Origin: Tritrichomonas musculus
Taxonomy: Eukaryota; Parabasalia; Tritrichomonadida; Tritrichomonadidae
Assembly: GCA_039105265.1 (NCBI GenBank)
Contig: JAPFFF010000011.1
Location: forward strand, 3,782,001-3,846,000
Reading direction: 5' to 3'
Length of the DNA: 64,000 bases
Under the pieces are notes generated by a model. The model saw only the letters and a program-made list of their open reading frames with translations, made no database searches and was not told the DNA's origin. The stretch's first letter is position 1. Each line of letters begins with the position of its first letter. A program made the translations under genes and the position numbers. Below, in pieces: positions 49,469 to 58,147 of the stretch.

Positions 49469-49993
49469 ATGAATTCAACACAAATGAAAAATGATGAATG
49501 TGTCAATATTATAACATTTAGTGTAAGCGTTAACAATACAATAACCATGCTTTCAACAAAAGATATCACAATTAAATCTATCATTCATCGAATACAACTA
49601 TTAACTGGACTATATAACACCACACTACCAATTGAAATCAAAAATAACACGCCATACATAATTCATGATTTACCAGTTTTAAATTATGCAAATAAATTAT
49701 ATCTTGTATCACTACAGGGTCAGCCAGTTTATAGTTCAATTGGTGAAAAGGAATACACACCATCAGTAATTGCAAACATTGATTCTATGATTTTAAATCA
49801 AGCACCACTCATTGTTAACTATGACCAGACCAAGCCGATAAAAATAAAAACTAATAGCAATTCATTAAAATATCTTGAAATGCGTCCCGTTGATTTTATG
49901 TATCAGCCAATTAAACTAATGAGTCCGTTATTCATCACAATCAAAATCAAACCATCAACTGATGCAAACGTTGGAGATATCATAAGTGAATAA
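49469..49993 (+). CDS. Unknown beta-rich protein, possibly of Maverick-C
   Basis: This codes for 174 residues (MNSTQMKNDECVNIITFSVS) with alternating hydrophobic strands and an end (PLFITIKIKPSTDANVGD) like that of jelly-roll minor capsid proteins. It is convergent with the Maverick-C genes, with only 2 bases between the stops, so it probably belongs to the same fragment. The family is not recognised and the capsid idea is weak. Confidence 0.5.
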   Translation: MNSTQMKNDECVNIITFSVSVNNTITMLSTKDITIKSIIHRIQLLTGLYNTTLPIEIKNNTPYIIHDLPVLNYANKLYLVSLQGQPVYSSIGEKEYTPSVIANIDSMILNQAPLIVNYDQTKPIKIKTNSNSLKYLEMRPVDFMYQPIKLMSPLFITIKIKPSTDANVGDIISE

Positions 49994-49995
49994 AT

Positions 49996-50253
49996 TTATT
50001 TATGTTCTTCAATTTGTTTCTTCATTTCAATCAATTCATTTTTTTTACGTTGACGACATTCTTTCTGTTGTCTCTTCCTTGCTTCCTTTCTCTCTTCATC
50101 ATTAGCGTATTTGCTTTTTCTTCCTCGCTTTGTTTCAGCTTGTGGTTTATGTTCTGTCAATTGTAGATTTTCAATAGACTTTGATTTTGTCATTGATTTA
50201 ATGATAGGTGTTTGTTTATAATTGGTGAAATCAATTTCAGTCATTTTAGACAT
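49996..50253 (-). CDS. Small basic protein with a bZIP-like basic stretch (Maverick-C)
   Basis: The start at 50253 gives 85 residues; MTEIDF at 50244 is equally possible. Both lie just after the motif TTTTTTTATTG (coding strand, 50251-50264). The C-terminal half is rich in Lys, Arg and Glu (KRGRKSKYANDEERKEARKR, then QQKECRQRKKNE) and helical, like the basic region of a bZIP factor, but with no leucine zipper visible. A DNA- or RNA-binding role is inferred. Confidence 0.55.
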   Translation of the reverse strand: MSKMTEIDFTNYKQTPIIKSMTKSKSIENLQLTEHKPQAETKRGRKSKYANDEERKEARKRQQKECRQRKKNELIEMKKQIEEHK

Positions 50254-50264
50254 CAATAAAAAAA
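50251..50264 (-). promoter_or_regulatory. T-rich Maverick start-site motif in Maverick-C
   Basis: Coding-strand TTTTTTTATTGATG matches the motif before the giant gene of Maverick-A. Similar words stand before the other two genes of this fragment (50537-50545 and 50951-50964). Confidence 0.45.
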
Positions 50265-50528
50265 TCATTTATTATTTTTGATTGGGTTATAAATCAATCT
50301 ATATGTTCGACCATTACAACATTCATCTATTATATACTCATCAATATTGAAAGTTTCATCAGTGAACATTTTTATTTTTGTTTCTTCTTTCAATTTTTTC
50401 ATTTGTGGACTCAATGTTTTATCATCTCGTTTCAACAGAACACTCAATGGTTGAAAATAAATTAATTCGATTCGCTCGTATTCTTTTGGTATTGGTGTGT
50501 AATCGATTGGGTCAGTTAATCGTTTCAT
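50265..50528 (-). CDS. Unknown small protein (Maverick-C)
   Basis: This codes for 87 residues (MKRLTDPIDYTPIPKEYERI), charged and with no recognised domain. The coding-strand word ATTTATTGA stands 8 bases before the ATG and the gene is packed 11 bases from the next, which supports it being real. Confidence 0.55.
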   Translation of the reverse strand: MKRLTDPIDYTPIPKEYERIELIYFQPLSVLLKRDDKTLSPQMKKLKEETKIKMFTDETFNIDEYIIDECCNGRTYRLIYNPIKNNK

Positions 50529-50637
50529 TTAGGATATCAATAAATTATATTTCATTCATTGCTATTGGTGGTGAGTTATCATTTATGATAGCAACACATG
50601 AAATCATCTCCAACAGCTCTGACATCGAGGTTATACA

Positions 50638-50946
50638 TTAAAATTTCCTTGGGTGGTCATATGATAAGTTTTCACGATGATTATCAAGTTTGTCTCCATT
50701 AATATAATATACAAGCTTTTTATAATTAGGATTGGGTATAAACTGATGAGCTATCAATCGATGTTTTAAACACTTCTTTCCATTCAAATTTAGAATTATT
50801 CCATCTTGGGTTTTATTCACACCATAATTCATTTTCTTTGTGTGCTTATTTCTGATATCATATGGGTATTGTGTCATTATTTCATAATCATTTTCGAAAC
50901 CAATCAATGGAACATATTCGGCTGAGGTTGAAGTTGAGGTTGTCAT
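50638..50946 (-). CDS. NUMOD4/HNH-endonuclease-like small protein (Maverick-C)
   Basis: This codes for 102 residues. The layout matches phage-type NUMOD4-HNH proteins: YEIMTQYPYDIRN, then ILNLNGKKCLKHRLIAHQF and IPNPN, then YINGDKLDNHRENLSY, which aligns with the HxxGdkxDNRxENL block. In phages and related elements these are homing endonucleases. Here the protein sits next to the end of a Maverick remnant. Whether it is active cannot be judged from the sequence. Confidence 0.65.
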   Translation of the reverse strand: MTTSTSTSAEYVPLIGFENDYEIMTQYPYDIRNKHTKKMNYGVNKTQDGIILNLNGKKCLKHRLIAHQFIPNPNYKKLVYYINGDKLDNHRENLSYDHPRKF

Positions 50947-51259
50947 TTATGTATTGATAAAAAATTAAAAAATATAAAATTTTGGTCAATTTTTGTCTCC
51001 CAAAAAACATTTCTTCTTGATTGTCATTTTGTCATTTTCGTTATTAAAATCAACAAAAAGTGTAAGTTTCGTATGAATAGTATGGTGTAAAACGCCCACT
51101 ATCCTATACTACTATAAATATTCTTTGATTCAAATCATAATAAAGTTGCACTTGAGCTTTTAACAACTTTTTATTAGAGATAGTCCTATATTAATCAATT
51201 TGATATTTAATGCTGTATGAGAGTAATATTTATTCAATAATAATAATATTAAAATAGTG

Positions 51260-52415
51260 ATTATTTGTGAAGCTCTAGCATATGGCTCATTAAGCTTAAT
51301 AATACATTACAAAGATTTCGTATCTGGATTGTAATACCTAGATTTATACATATATATTCGCTTTATCCTTCATTCTGCTTTCGTGGAGCTGTTCTAGATA
51401 CATTACATATCTTACCATTATGTTTGGTGAATCGTTTATTTTTTTGATGTATATCTTCGTTTATTGATCTATTACCGAACTTACTGGTATTTAGGTTACA
51501 TTCTTTAATTATAAATGCGTTTGGGAATGAATTAATACCGTAAAATTATAATAAATCTCATAATCCACCGATTTCGATATTTAAAGGTTTACTATTAAAT
51601 TCTTGATTATCTTCATTATGTTCTTGTCCAAAGTCATCTGTTTCATGAACAGAATGTTTGTCAAAAGTGCCATCATGAGTATACATTTCATGTTGTACAT
51701 TCAATCTATTCATATGTGCTCGCTTGCCATCATTGCATACTTTCCCATTAATATTTATCAATACATTACTTTTAATTATTAATTGATGAATATATAATGC
51801 TTTAACTTGAGTATCTCTTAATTGACTATAGTATCTATCTATTAGATCACTTTTTAATGCTTTATTTACAGGCTCACCTACACTAAGGAATAAGTGTGTT
51901 ATGCTCTTATTGGAAAGGTTTCCTCAAATAAATTGCTCAACAGAGGAATATTTCTCGAGAAGCTTTTGTATGAAAAATGGTAAGATGTTATCATAAATAG
52001 ACTGTCCAACTTGGATGGTATTAGTACATATAACAACCTTATTCATTATTGATTTTCCATTTGATTTATCAACAAATTTACTATTCATTATCTCAATTTC
52101 TTTCTTATCTCGATCGTACCAAAATGCATCAATACCTTCTTCAAAAAGCAATTCTTTCAACCATTTATTTTCATATCTGTCTTAGATCTTAATAATAACT
52201 GCTTTGTATTCGTTTACATTTTTTTTCACCAATTCGACTATTTCATTGCACTGCAACCATAAGATGGTATGCATATTAGCAAACATCTTTCTTTGGTTTT
52301 GCGTCTTTAACATATCAACTAGGCTAAACAAATTAGCTTTACCTTTGAGTATCTATTGTATCTCCTCTTTATGCATTCTATATTTATCATTACCAATATA
52401 TTTTTTTCCACATAT
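51260..52415 (-). pseudogene. Decayed gene of unknown family
   Basis: One reading frame on the minus strand keeps protein-like sequence for about 380 codons but has about six interruptions. Recognisable pieces include CGKKYIGNDKYRMHKEEIQ, ELLFEEGIDAFWYDRDKKEI, VVICTNTIQVGQSIYDN, HLFLSVGEPVNKALK and NININGKVCND. No frame change is needed to follow it, so decay seems to be by point changes. I do not know the family. It lies just outside the end of Maverick-C and may be host or mobile. Confidence 0.5.
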
Positions 52416-52495
52416 TACTTATATTTAATTTATTTATTTTGGGTTGGTCAAATAACGGACTTTGTAAATAATTCAAATTATTCATTCAAATCTAT

Positions 52496-52500
52496 TCATA
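52496..52500 (+). promoter_or_regulatory. Initiator-like TCATA before the kinase gene
   Basis: TCATA fits TCA-Y-W and lies about 17 bases before the ATG at 52517. Confidence 0.35.
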
Positions 52501-52516
52501 GAATTGTTTTTAATCA

Positions 52517-54001
52517 ATGTTTTCTCTTGACCGCTATTCAGTTTGTGGAATAATAGGTGAAGGAGCATTTAGTGAAGTTTTTCTAGCTATTCATAAAAGT
52601 ACAGGTACAGCAGTAGCAGTTAAAAGAATTCCTCGAAAAGATCCAAAAAACATAAGTGACCAAATGATGATTGAACAAGAAATAGATATACTTTGTAGTT
52701 TAGAACATCCTTGTGTATATAAGTTGTTTGATTTTATTCGTGAAGACGATTTTTATTATCTTATTTTCGAATACATTGACAATGGAAATTTACTCGATTT
52801 TGTAAATAACAACGGAAGGCTTCTAGAAAAAACAGCCCGACAATATTTTACGCAACTTATTTCATGTTTAAAATACCTCAAAGATAGATCGATAGCTCAT
52901 CGTGACATTAAACTAGAGAATATTTTACTTGATAGATATTACAATTTGAGACTTATTGATTTTGGTCTTTCAACTTATTACCATCCTAAACACAGATTTT
53001 TGCGTGAACCTTGCGGGGTTGCAGCATATGCACCACCAGAAATGCTTTTAGATCGTCCATATGATGATACCGCCGATATTTGGAGCAGCGGTGTCCTTCT
53101 TTTTACTATATGCGCAGGCTATCTTCCATTTTATGACATTTCTGAAGAAAAGATCGCAGACAAAGTCATCAATGAAGAGCCTTCATATCCTAATTTTTTT
53201 AGTGATGATCTTATTGATCTTCTGAAAAAAATGCTGCAAAAAAATCAACTTAATAGAATTAGTCTCACTGAAATCATGAAACATCCATGGTTTACTAAAG
53301 GATCCCTTCCTTTTAATTTTGATATGCTATCTGATGAAATGGATAAGGTTACTAAGCAAATGCAGAAAGATTTAATAAATGGTAGTTCTCAATCCAATAT
53401 TATGAGTAATAATAATGACAATAACAACAATGATAATAACAATAACGATAATGATAATAATAATAACAATAATGATAATAATGATAATAATAACAACAAT
53501 AATAATAACAATAATGATAATAACAATAACATTCCATTACAAAGTGCTCCTTCAATTAGTTCTCTTCTCACACAACATATTGTTAAAGAGATGAGGGAAA
53601 ATTATGGATTAAATCCAAACAGAGTTATGACAGAAATAAAATATGCTCAAATTCGCATGAGAATTAGACCAAATAATGAAACAGTAGCATATGAAATTCT
53701 TAAAAGAATGAGTGTTACAGATGAATTAGCCAACATGTACCCGACAGTAAAATCTCATTTGCCTGGTGGAAATAATTTTTCAATTCTTAATTTAAGTAAT
53801 TTTAATAATAGTAATAGTGGTACCAATATTTCATATGATTTAAGCGATAGTAACACAAATAATACAAATAGTAATACTAATAATATTAGAGAGCCTGCCC
53901 ATCCACCTCAATCTGAACCACCAAAGAGAAAATTCTTTTTATTTAAACCAAGATCGAAGTCGCTTTCTATTCGCGATAGCAAAGATTTAGATTTTGTGTA
54001 A
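52517..54001 (+). CDS. CAMK-like Ser/Thr protein kinase
   Basis: This codes for 494 residues. The kinase domain (residues about 7-262) has every key residue: GEGAFSEVF loop, Lys36 (VAVK), HRDIKLEN (Asp130, Asn135), DFG (148-150), APPE and DIWSSGVLLFTICAGYLPF. The layout is that of the AMPK/SNF1-like CAMK kinases that are greatly expanded in trichomonads. After the kinase comes an Asn/Asp run (about residues 295-340) and a helical part with RVMTEIKYAQIRMRIRP, possibly a regulatory or autoinhibitory segment. The tail is basic (PPKRKFFLFKPRSKS). It is probably a cytosolic signalling kinase and appears whole. Confidence 0.93.
   Translation: MFSLDRYSVCGIIGEGAFSEVFLAIHKSTGTAVAVKRIPRKDPKNISDQMMIEQEIDILCSLEHPCVYKLFDFIREDDFYYLIFEYIDNGNLLDFVNNNGRLLEKTARQYFTQLISCLKYLKDRSIAHRDIKLENILLDRYYNLRLIDFGLSTYYHPKHRFLREPCGVAAYAPPEMLLDRPYDDTADIWSSGVLLFTICAGYLPFYDISEEKIADKVINEEPSYPNFFSDDLIDLLKKMLQKNQLNRISLTEIMKHPWFTKGSLPFNFDMLSDEMDKVTKQMQKDLINGSSQSNIMSNNNDNNNNDNNNNDNDNNNNNNDNNDNNNNNNNNNNDNNNNIPLQSAPSISSLLTQHIVKEMRENYGLNPNRVMTEIKYAQIRMRIRPNNETVAYEILKRMSVTDELANMYPTVKSHLPGGNNFSILNLSNFNNSNSGTNISYDLSDSNTNNTNSNTNNIREPAHPPQSEPPKRKFFLFKPRSKSLSIRDSKDLDFV
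53397..53535 (+). repeat. AAT/GAT trinucleotide run coding Asn/Asp
   Basis: About 45 codons of AAT, AAC and GAT in mixed order make the Asn/Asp stretch in the kinase. Such runs are prone to length change. Confidence 0.85.
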
Positions 54002-54245
54002 AATATTATATTATTCTTTATTCATGCTTGTTTTCATAAAAATCATGAAATTCAATATTTTTTTTAACAAACAAATTATTATAGAAACGCAACAAACAAG
54101 TAAATTTTATTAATTATATTAACAAAATATTTTCTCATTTTTCGATTGAAAGTAATGACAAATTATTTATGCTATTAGACAACAAAAATAATATTATCTT
54201 TTATATTCTATCGATGCTATTGGCTCAAGTAAGTATAATTATATA

Positions 54246-55277
54246 TCATGAATAGTAACCAGTCTGAATTTTTTTACCAGCTTTACAAATCATTGGCTTA
54301 TTGTTTGGAACATAAAAGAAAAGGTCATCATATGAATAGTTTAATATTTCATCCATTTTCCCAATGAAATTTTTAAATGGCGTTTTATCATGCCAAAATA
54401 CAATTTGATTAATTCTGGAATAAAAAGCTCGACATTTTTTTTTAGAAGAAGGAGTTTTTCCACATTTACTTCTTTTTAATTGGTGCTTAGATGCATTTAC
54501 AATTGCTGAATAAGCTGATTTAAAACCAAAAAAACGATGACCAACAAACCAGCGACTCGTAGCATCATAAAAAGATACATTAATTCGAGCAAGATAAACT
54601 GATATTGCTCTATCGTCATTTTTGTATTCTGCACAAGTCATATTAAAAAAATCCCAATCGTTATATAGATCATAGGCTGCTTTTCGTGAAAAAACAAAAC
54701 CTGAACCACCTTGAATGTAAACAAGTTGCTCTTTCCCTAAACATGCTCCTTGTATCAAGGTATTAAAAAAAGGATTGGTTTGGTTGATCTCTGCTAAAAA
54801 AAGCGGAAAACTTTGCGAATTTACATAAGTATCACCGCAAATTCTAATGTACCATGATGCTGTTGTTTCAAATAAAAAGTGTTTTAATGATTCTTTGATT
54901 TTTGAACAAAGGAAATGACGTGAAAAATCACCTTTTGCTTTAACTGAAACAAATGGAAAATTATCCTCATGATATTTATCAAAGTTCAATGCATTATCAC
55001 CATAAAAAATCATGGAATGAAAGTAATTCATTCCTGAAAATTTTGGAATTAAGAGATTTTTTAAAATAACCATTTCATTTTGATGATCTGATGTTGTCAT
55101 AACTGCAAAAAAAACTTTGTGCGTTAAATTTTTTTCTTTGACTGTGATATCAGAATATCCAATTGGAAGTTGACGAAAAAAGATAATTAAAATACTAAAT
55201 GCTGAATTCAAAATGAAGATTGCAATAAGAATTGATATAAAAAGAAAATAATATTGCATTATTTTCTTGAGAAACAC
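54246..55277 (-). CDS. GT31-like (fringe/core-1 galactosyltransferase type) glycosyltransferase
   Basis: This codes for 343 residues. An N-terminal signal anchor (residues about 9-34) makes it a type II Golgi protein. The GT31 layout is seen in order: WYIRICGDTYVN (142-153, at the DDDTYV site), YIQGGSGFVFSRKAA (187-201) and DDRAISVYLARI (221-232, at the EDV site). Such enzymes add galactose or N-acetylglucosamine to O-glycans in the Golgi lumen. The metal motif reads CGD at 147-149 where most members have DDD, so metal binding may be altered. Several Cys and N-glycosylation sites (NMT, NVS) fit a lumenal protein. Confidence 0.75.
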   Translation of the reverse strand: MFLKKIMQYYFLFISILIAIFILNSAFSILIIFFRQLPIGYSDITVKEKNLTHKVFFAVMTTSDHQNEMVILKNLLIPKFSGMNYFHSMIFYGDNALNFDKYHEDNFPFVSVKAKGDFSRHFLCSKIKESLKHFLFETTASWYIRICGDTYVNSQSFPLFLAEINQTNPFFNTLIQGACLGKEQLVYIQGGSGFVFSRKAAYDLYNDWDFFNMTCAEYKNDDRAISVYLARINVSFYDATSRWFVGHRFFGFKSAYSAIVNASKHQLKRSKCGKTPSSKKKCRAFYSRINQIVFWHDKTPFKNFIGKMDEILNYSYDDLFFYVPNNKPMICKAGKKIQTGYYS

Positions 55278-55392
55278 GCAATAAACTTGTTTATTCTCAA
55301 ATTTATAATAAAATATTTTTCAATACATATTTGGCCAAAATATATTGGAATTCAATCATTTTGTAAACTTTTCAAATTCAAAAATCTAAAAT

Positions 55393-56055
55393 ATGGAGAA
55401 ATCATCAAATAACGAAAGCAATGAAGTGGATAATCTTTTCCAAATTCTTAGTTTTACAAGTCTGATTCAAAAAGAAATTGAAAAAAGGCAAAGTTCTTAT
55501 ATCGAGACTCCAGAACATAATAATGAACAAGAAGAAGAACCACAATCAGTATCGAGAATGAAAACAATCAGATGCATTTGCAACGTCGATAATCAGTTAA
55601 ATGGATCATCTCTTGTTCAGTGCCGGAATTGCCATTATTTTTTACATGAGAGCTGTATGAAAAAAATTCAATATAATACTAACAATTTATTTTGTCCTTT
55701 TTGTCGTTTAACACAGAACGGTGTAGATCAATTTACTGAATTAAAAGAGTATATTAAAACAGTCGAAAACGAAATTAAAACGGTTCACGATATGCTAGAT
55801 GAAGCTAGTATAATCGAACAACAATATTATCAGGCAATGGGAAATAAAATATTCACAACCGACTCAAGTAAATATCAGAAACAACTTAAAGAAAAAATGA
55901 GTCAAATTCAAGTACAAAACGAGACATTTCTTAATAAAACTATTAACTATTTTGAGAATGAGTCTACACCATCGGAAACAGAACAAAGTGAATCAGGTGA
56001 AGAATCAAATACAGAAAATCAAGAACAAGATGAAAGCTCAGAACCTTCACCATAA
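55393..56055 (+). CDS. PHD-finger protein with coiled coil
   Basis: This codes for 220 residues. A C4HC3 finger is clear: Cys61, Cys63, Cys77, Cys80, His85, Cys88, Cys101 and Cys104 (CICNV, then CRNCHYFLHESC and CPFC). PHD fingers read histone tails, usually methylated or unmodified H3 Lys4, so a chromatin role is likely. A coiled coil follows (KTVENEIKTVHDMLDEAS) and an acidic Ser/Glu tail. TCATT at 55356-55360 is a possible initiator 33 bases before the ATG. Confidence 0.8.
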   Translation: MEKSSNNESNEVDNLFQILSFTSLIQKEIEKRQSSYIETPEHNNEQEEEPQSVSRMKTIRCICNVDNQLNGSSLVQCRNCHYFLHESCMKKIQYNTNNLFCPFCRLTQNGVDQFTELKEYIKTVENEIKTVHDMLDEASIIEQQYYQAMGNKIFTTDSSKYQKQLKEKMSQIQVQNETFLNKTINYFENESTPSETEQSESGEESNTENQEQDESSEPSP

Positions 56056-56302
56056 TATATTTTCTTTATTAATAATATTTACCGGCTGTTTTTTTTATAT
56101 TCAACAAAATAAAAATATAAATTAATTAGTTATTTACTAAAGCAATATATTATTTTCTCTTATTAAATATTAAATATTCTTGTTTTGCATGCTACTAATA
56201 ATAAAATTGCTTCTTTTTATTCCAATCTTTCATATAAATGAATAGAACTTTTATCCTCTGAAAATGAATTACGTTATTAAATTTACATAAAATTAGTTTC
56301 AA

Positions 56303-57859
56303 ATGAATACAGAAGAGGAGTCTAACACTGCTCCTTCCAACCCTCAAGAAAAAGAAGAAGAAAATCAAACAGATAATCTAATTGATGATCACGAAAAAGC
56401 AAATGGAACAACGCCATTAGATAACATATTAGAAAGAATTGAAAGCTCTTTACAAGAACCAGTATCACAAAAACAGGAACCAACAGATGAGCCAATCAAA
56501 GAAGACGATCTAGATAAATCAAGTGTCAGCAACTATCTTGTTATTGAAGAAAACAAAAGCTCTGACAAAGAAACAGATAACAATGATCAAAACGAAAATA
56601 AGGATAAAAACAATAATGATAATCCACAAGAAATATTTGAAACAACACTACCGCCTCAAACAATACCACCCACTCAAGATTTACAAGATAACAAATCATC
56701 ATCTTCTTCTTCTTTATCATCTAATGCAGATAATGAAGATCATCTAAAAAATGACAAAGAGCTTGATGAAGCAATTTATGAACTTGTCCATCATTTCAAG
56801 CCACCAGCACAAGAACTCAGAACCCCAATTACGCAATTATTAGAAAGGCGTAGAGTTGAAGCATTAATTGCAGGTGACTATGATTTAGCTGAAGAGCAGG
56901 ATAAAATTGCAGGAATTCTAAATACAGTTTTACAAAATGAGCAACAGAAGATAAATGAAGACAAAACCATAGATATTCTATACAGTAGATGGCAACAACT
57001 CATTCAAAAGCAGAATCAGATTAATGCTAAGTGGGATGCTAAAGTCCAAGAATTTATTGCAGAGTCAGACAAACAGAAGCAAGAAATGGAAATTGCGCAT
57101 GAAGAAGAAGTGGATAACTTTATTTCTAGATGGAAAGATCCAAATTTTCTAAGACCATTTAATAAGCCATCATCAAAATTACTTCAAATGAGAGAACAAG
57201 AGAAAGCAATGGCCATTTCTCGTATGTATGCACAAGCAAAAGAGATGAAAGCTGTTGCTGATCGTCTTCAAAGAGAAGAAACTCAGCAAGCACAAGCCAA
57301 AATTAGTGCAACAATGACAATGGAACGAAATAAATTAGCAGCTAAGCAGAATAAAGAAGAAAATGCATGGAATTCGTATCGACAAAGAATGTTAAAGAGT
57401 TTTCAAGCAGAAAGACAAAAAGAATTAAGACCAGTTCAAACAGCAATGCAACAAATCAAAGCTAAAAAATCATCTCCAATGAAAGGAAGTGGTGCTAAAC
57501 GCCAACATTACGGAATTCCAAATTCAGCTTTACCTACACTTCCTAATAGTCGAGCTGAGTCTGCTTTAAGCGAGGCTTCAAACAAATCAGGCCACTCAAA
57601 TAAAAAAGGTAACTCAAATGCAAATGCCAATGCAAATAATAATAATAATTTTTCACCAAGAACTCAAGCAATTTATACTCGTTTTAGATCTGAAAAGAAA
57701 ACAACTTTACTTGATGTCGGACCTGTTGATGAGGCTACATTATTATCAATGAAAAAACCACCAACATCAAGGCCACGATCAACAGTTGGTACAGCAACAG
57801 GGCGTGGACCAACTGTTAAAAGAACCCAAGTTTCAAAGAAGGTTCCTAGTCGTAAATAG
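56303..57859 (+). CDS. Coiled-coil protein of unknown function
   Basis: This codes for 518 residues. The first 150 are disordered and acidic with Asn/Asp and Ser runs. From about 155 to 390 it is helical and coiled-coil rich, starting with ELVHHFKPPAQELRTPI and LLERRRVEALIAGDYDLAEEQ. The same R-R-x-x-ALI-x-GDY-D-x-AE pattern is common in conserved trichomonad proteins of unknown function. The C-terminal 120 residues are basic and Ser/Asn-rich (NANANANNNNN, then SRPRSTVGTATGRGP). A cytoskeletal role is possible but not shown. Confidence 0.75.
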   Translation: MNTEEESNTAPSNPQEKEEENQTDNLIDDHEKANGTTPLDNILERIESSLQEPVSQKQEPTDEPIKEDDLDKSSVSNYLVIEENKSSDKETDNNDQNENKDKNNNDNPQEIFETTLPPQTIPPTQDLQDNKSSSSSSLSSNADNEDHLKNDKELDEAIYELVHHFKPPAQELRTPITQLLERRRVEALIAGDYDLAEEQDKIAGILNTVLQNEQQKINEDKTIDILYSRWQQLIQKQNQINAKWDAKVQEFIAESDKQKQEMEIAHEEEVDNFISRWKDPNFLRPFNKPSSKLLQMREQEKAMAISRMYAQAKEMKAVADRLQREETQQAQAKISATMTMERNKLAAKQNKEENAWNSYRQRMLKSFQAERQKELRPVQTAMQQIKAKKSSPMKGSGAKRQHYGIPNSALPTLPNSRAESALSEASNKSGHSNKKGNSNANANANNNNNFSPRTQAIYTRFRSEKKTTLLDVGPVDEATLLSMKKPPTSRPRSTVGTATGRGPTVKRTQVSKKVPSRK

Positions 57860-58147
57860 ATTTGTTATTTAAAATAAAATTATATTAACCAAAAAAAATA
57901 TTAATATTTCAAAAAAAAATAAAACCAAAACTAGATTTATATTAATTAACTTGATTGTAATCCTATATTATGAATAAATATATTGAGAAATTCGAATAAC
58001 GAAAAATTTTATAATTTTTAATATCATATTTGGTCGGATTTTAAACCTTTCAATTTTAAGAGATCGATCAAATTATATTCAAAATTGAAAATGCATAAAG
58101 TAACGAAATTTTTTTATTTTCAAAAATTTTTAAAAATTTTTTATTAA
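57860..58147. other. Short intergenic region
   Basis: AT-rich; holds the word ATATTTGGTCGGA (58026-58038) also found at 44648. Nothing else is seen. Confidence 0.6.

Larger units (their letters stand above)
49469..51113. mobile_element. Maverick-C: one end of a third Maverick-like element
   Basis: At 51113 a stretch ends ...GCCCACTATCCTATACTACT, which resembles the right end of Maverick-B (GCCC, then ACCATTTC, then TATATACTACT). Left of it lie three tightly packed small minus-strand genes, each with the T-rich start-site motif seen in Maverick-A and Maverick-B, and a convergent plus-strand gene. No matching left end is found in the window. It is read as the right-hand remnant of a Maverick whose left side is lost; the left boundary given is approximate. 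No polymerase, ATPase or capsid gene remains. Confidence 0.5.

Noticed and set aside
53389-53571. Minus-strand frame of Leu/Ser repeats
   Set aside because: Antisense of the Asn/Asp run in the kinase.
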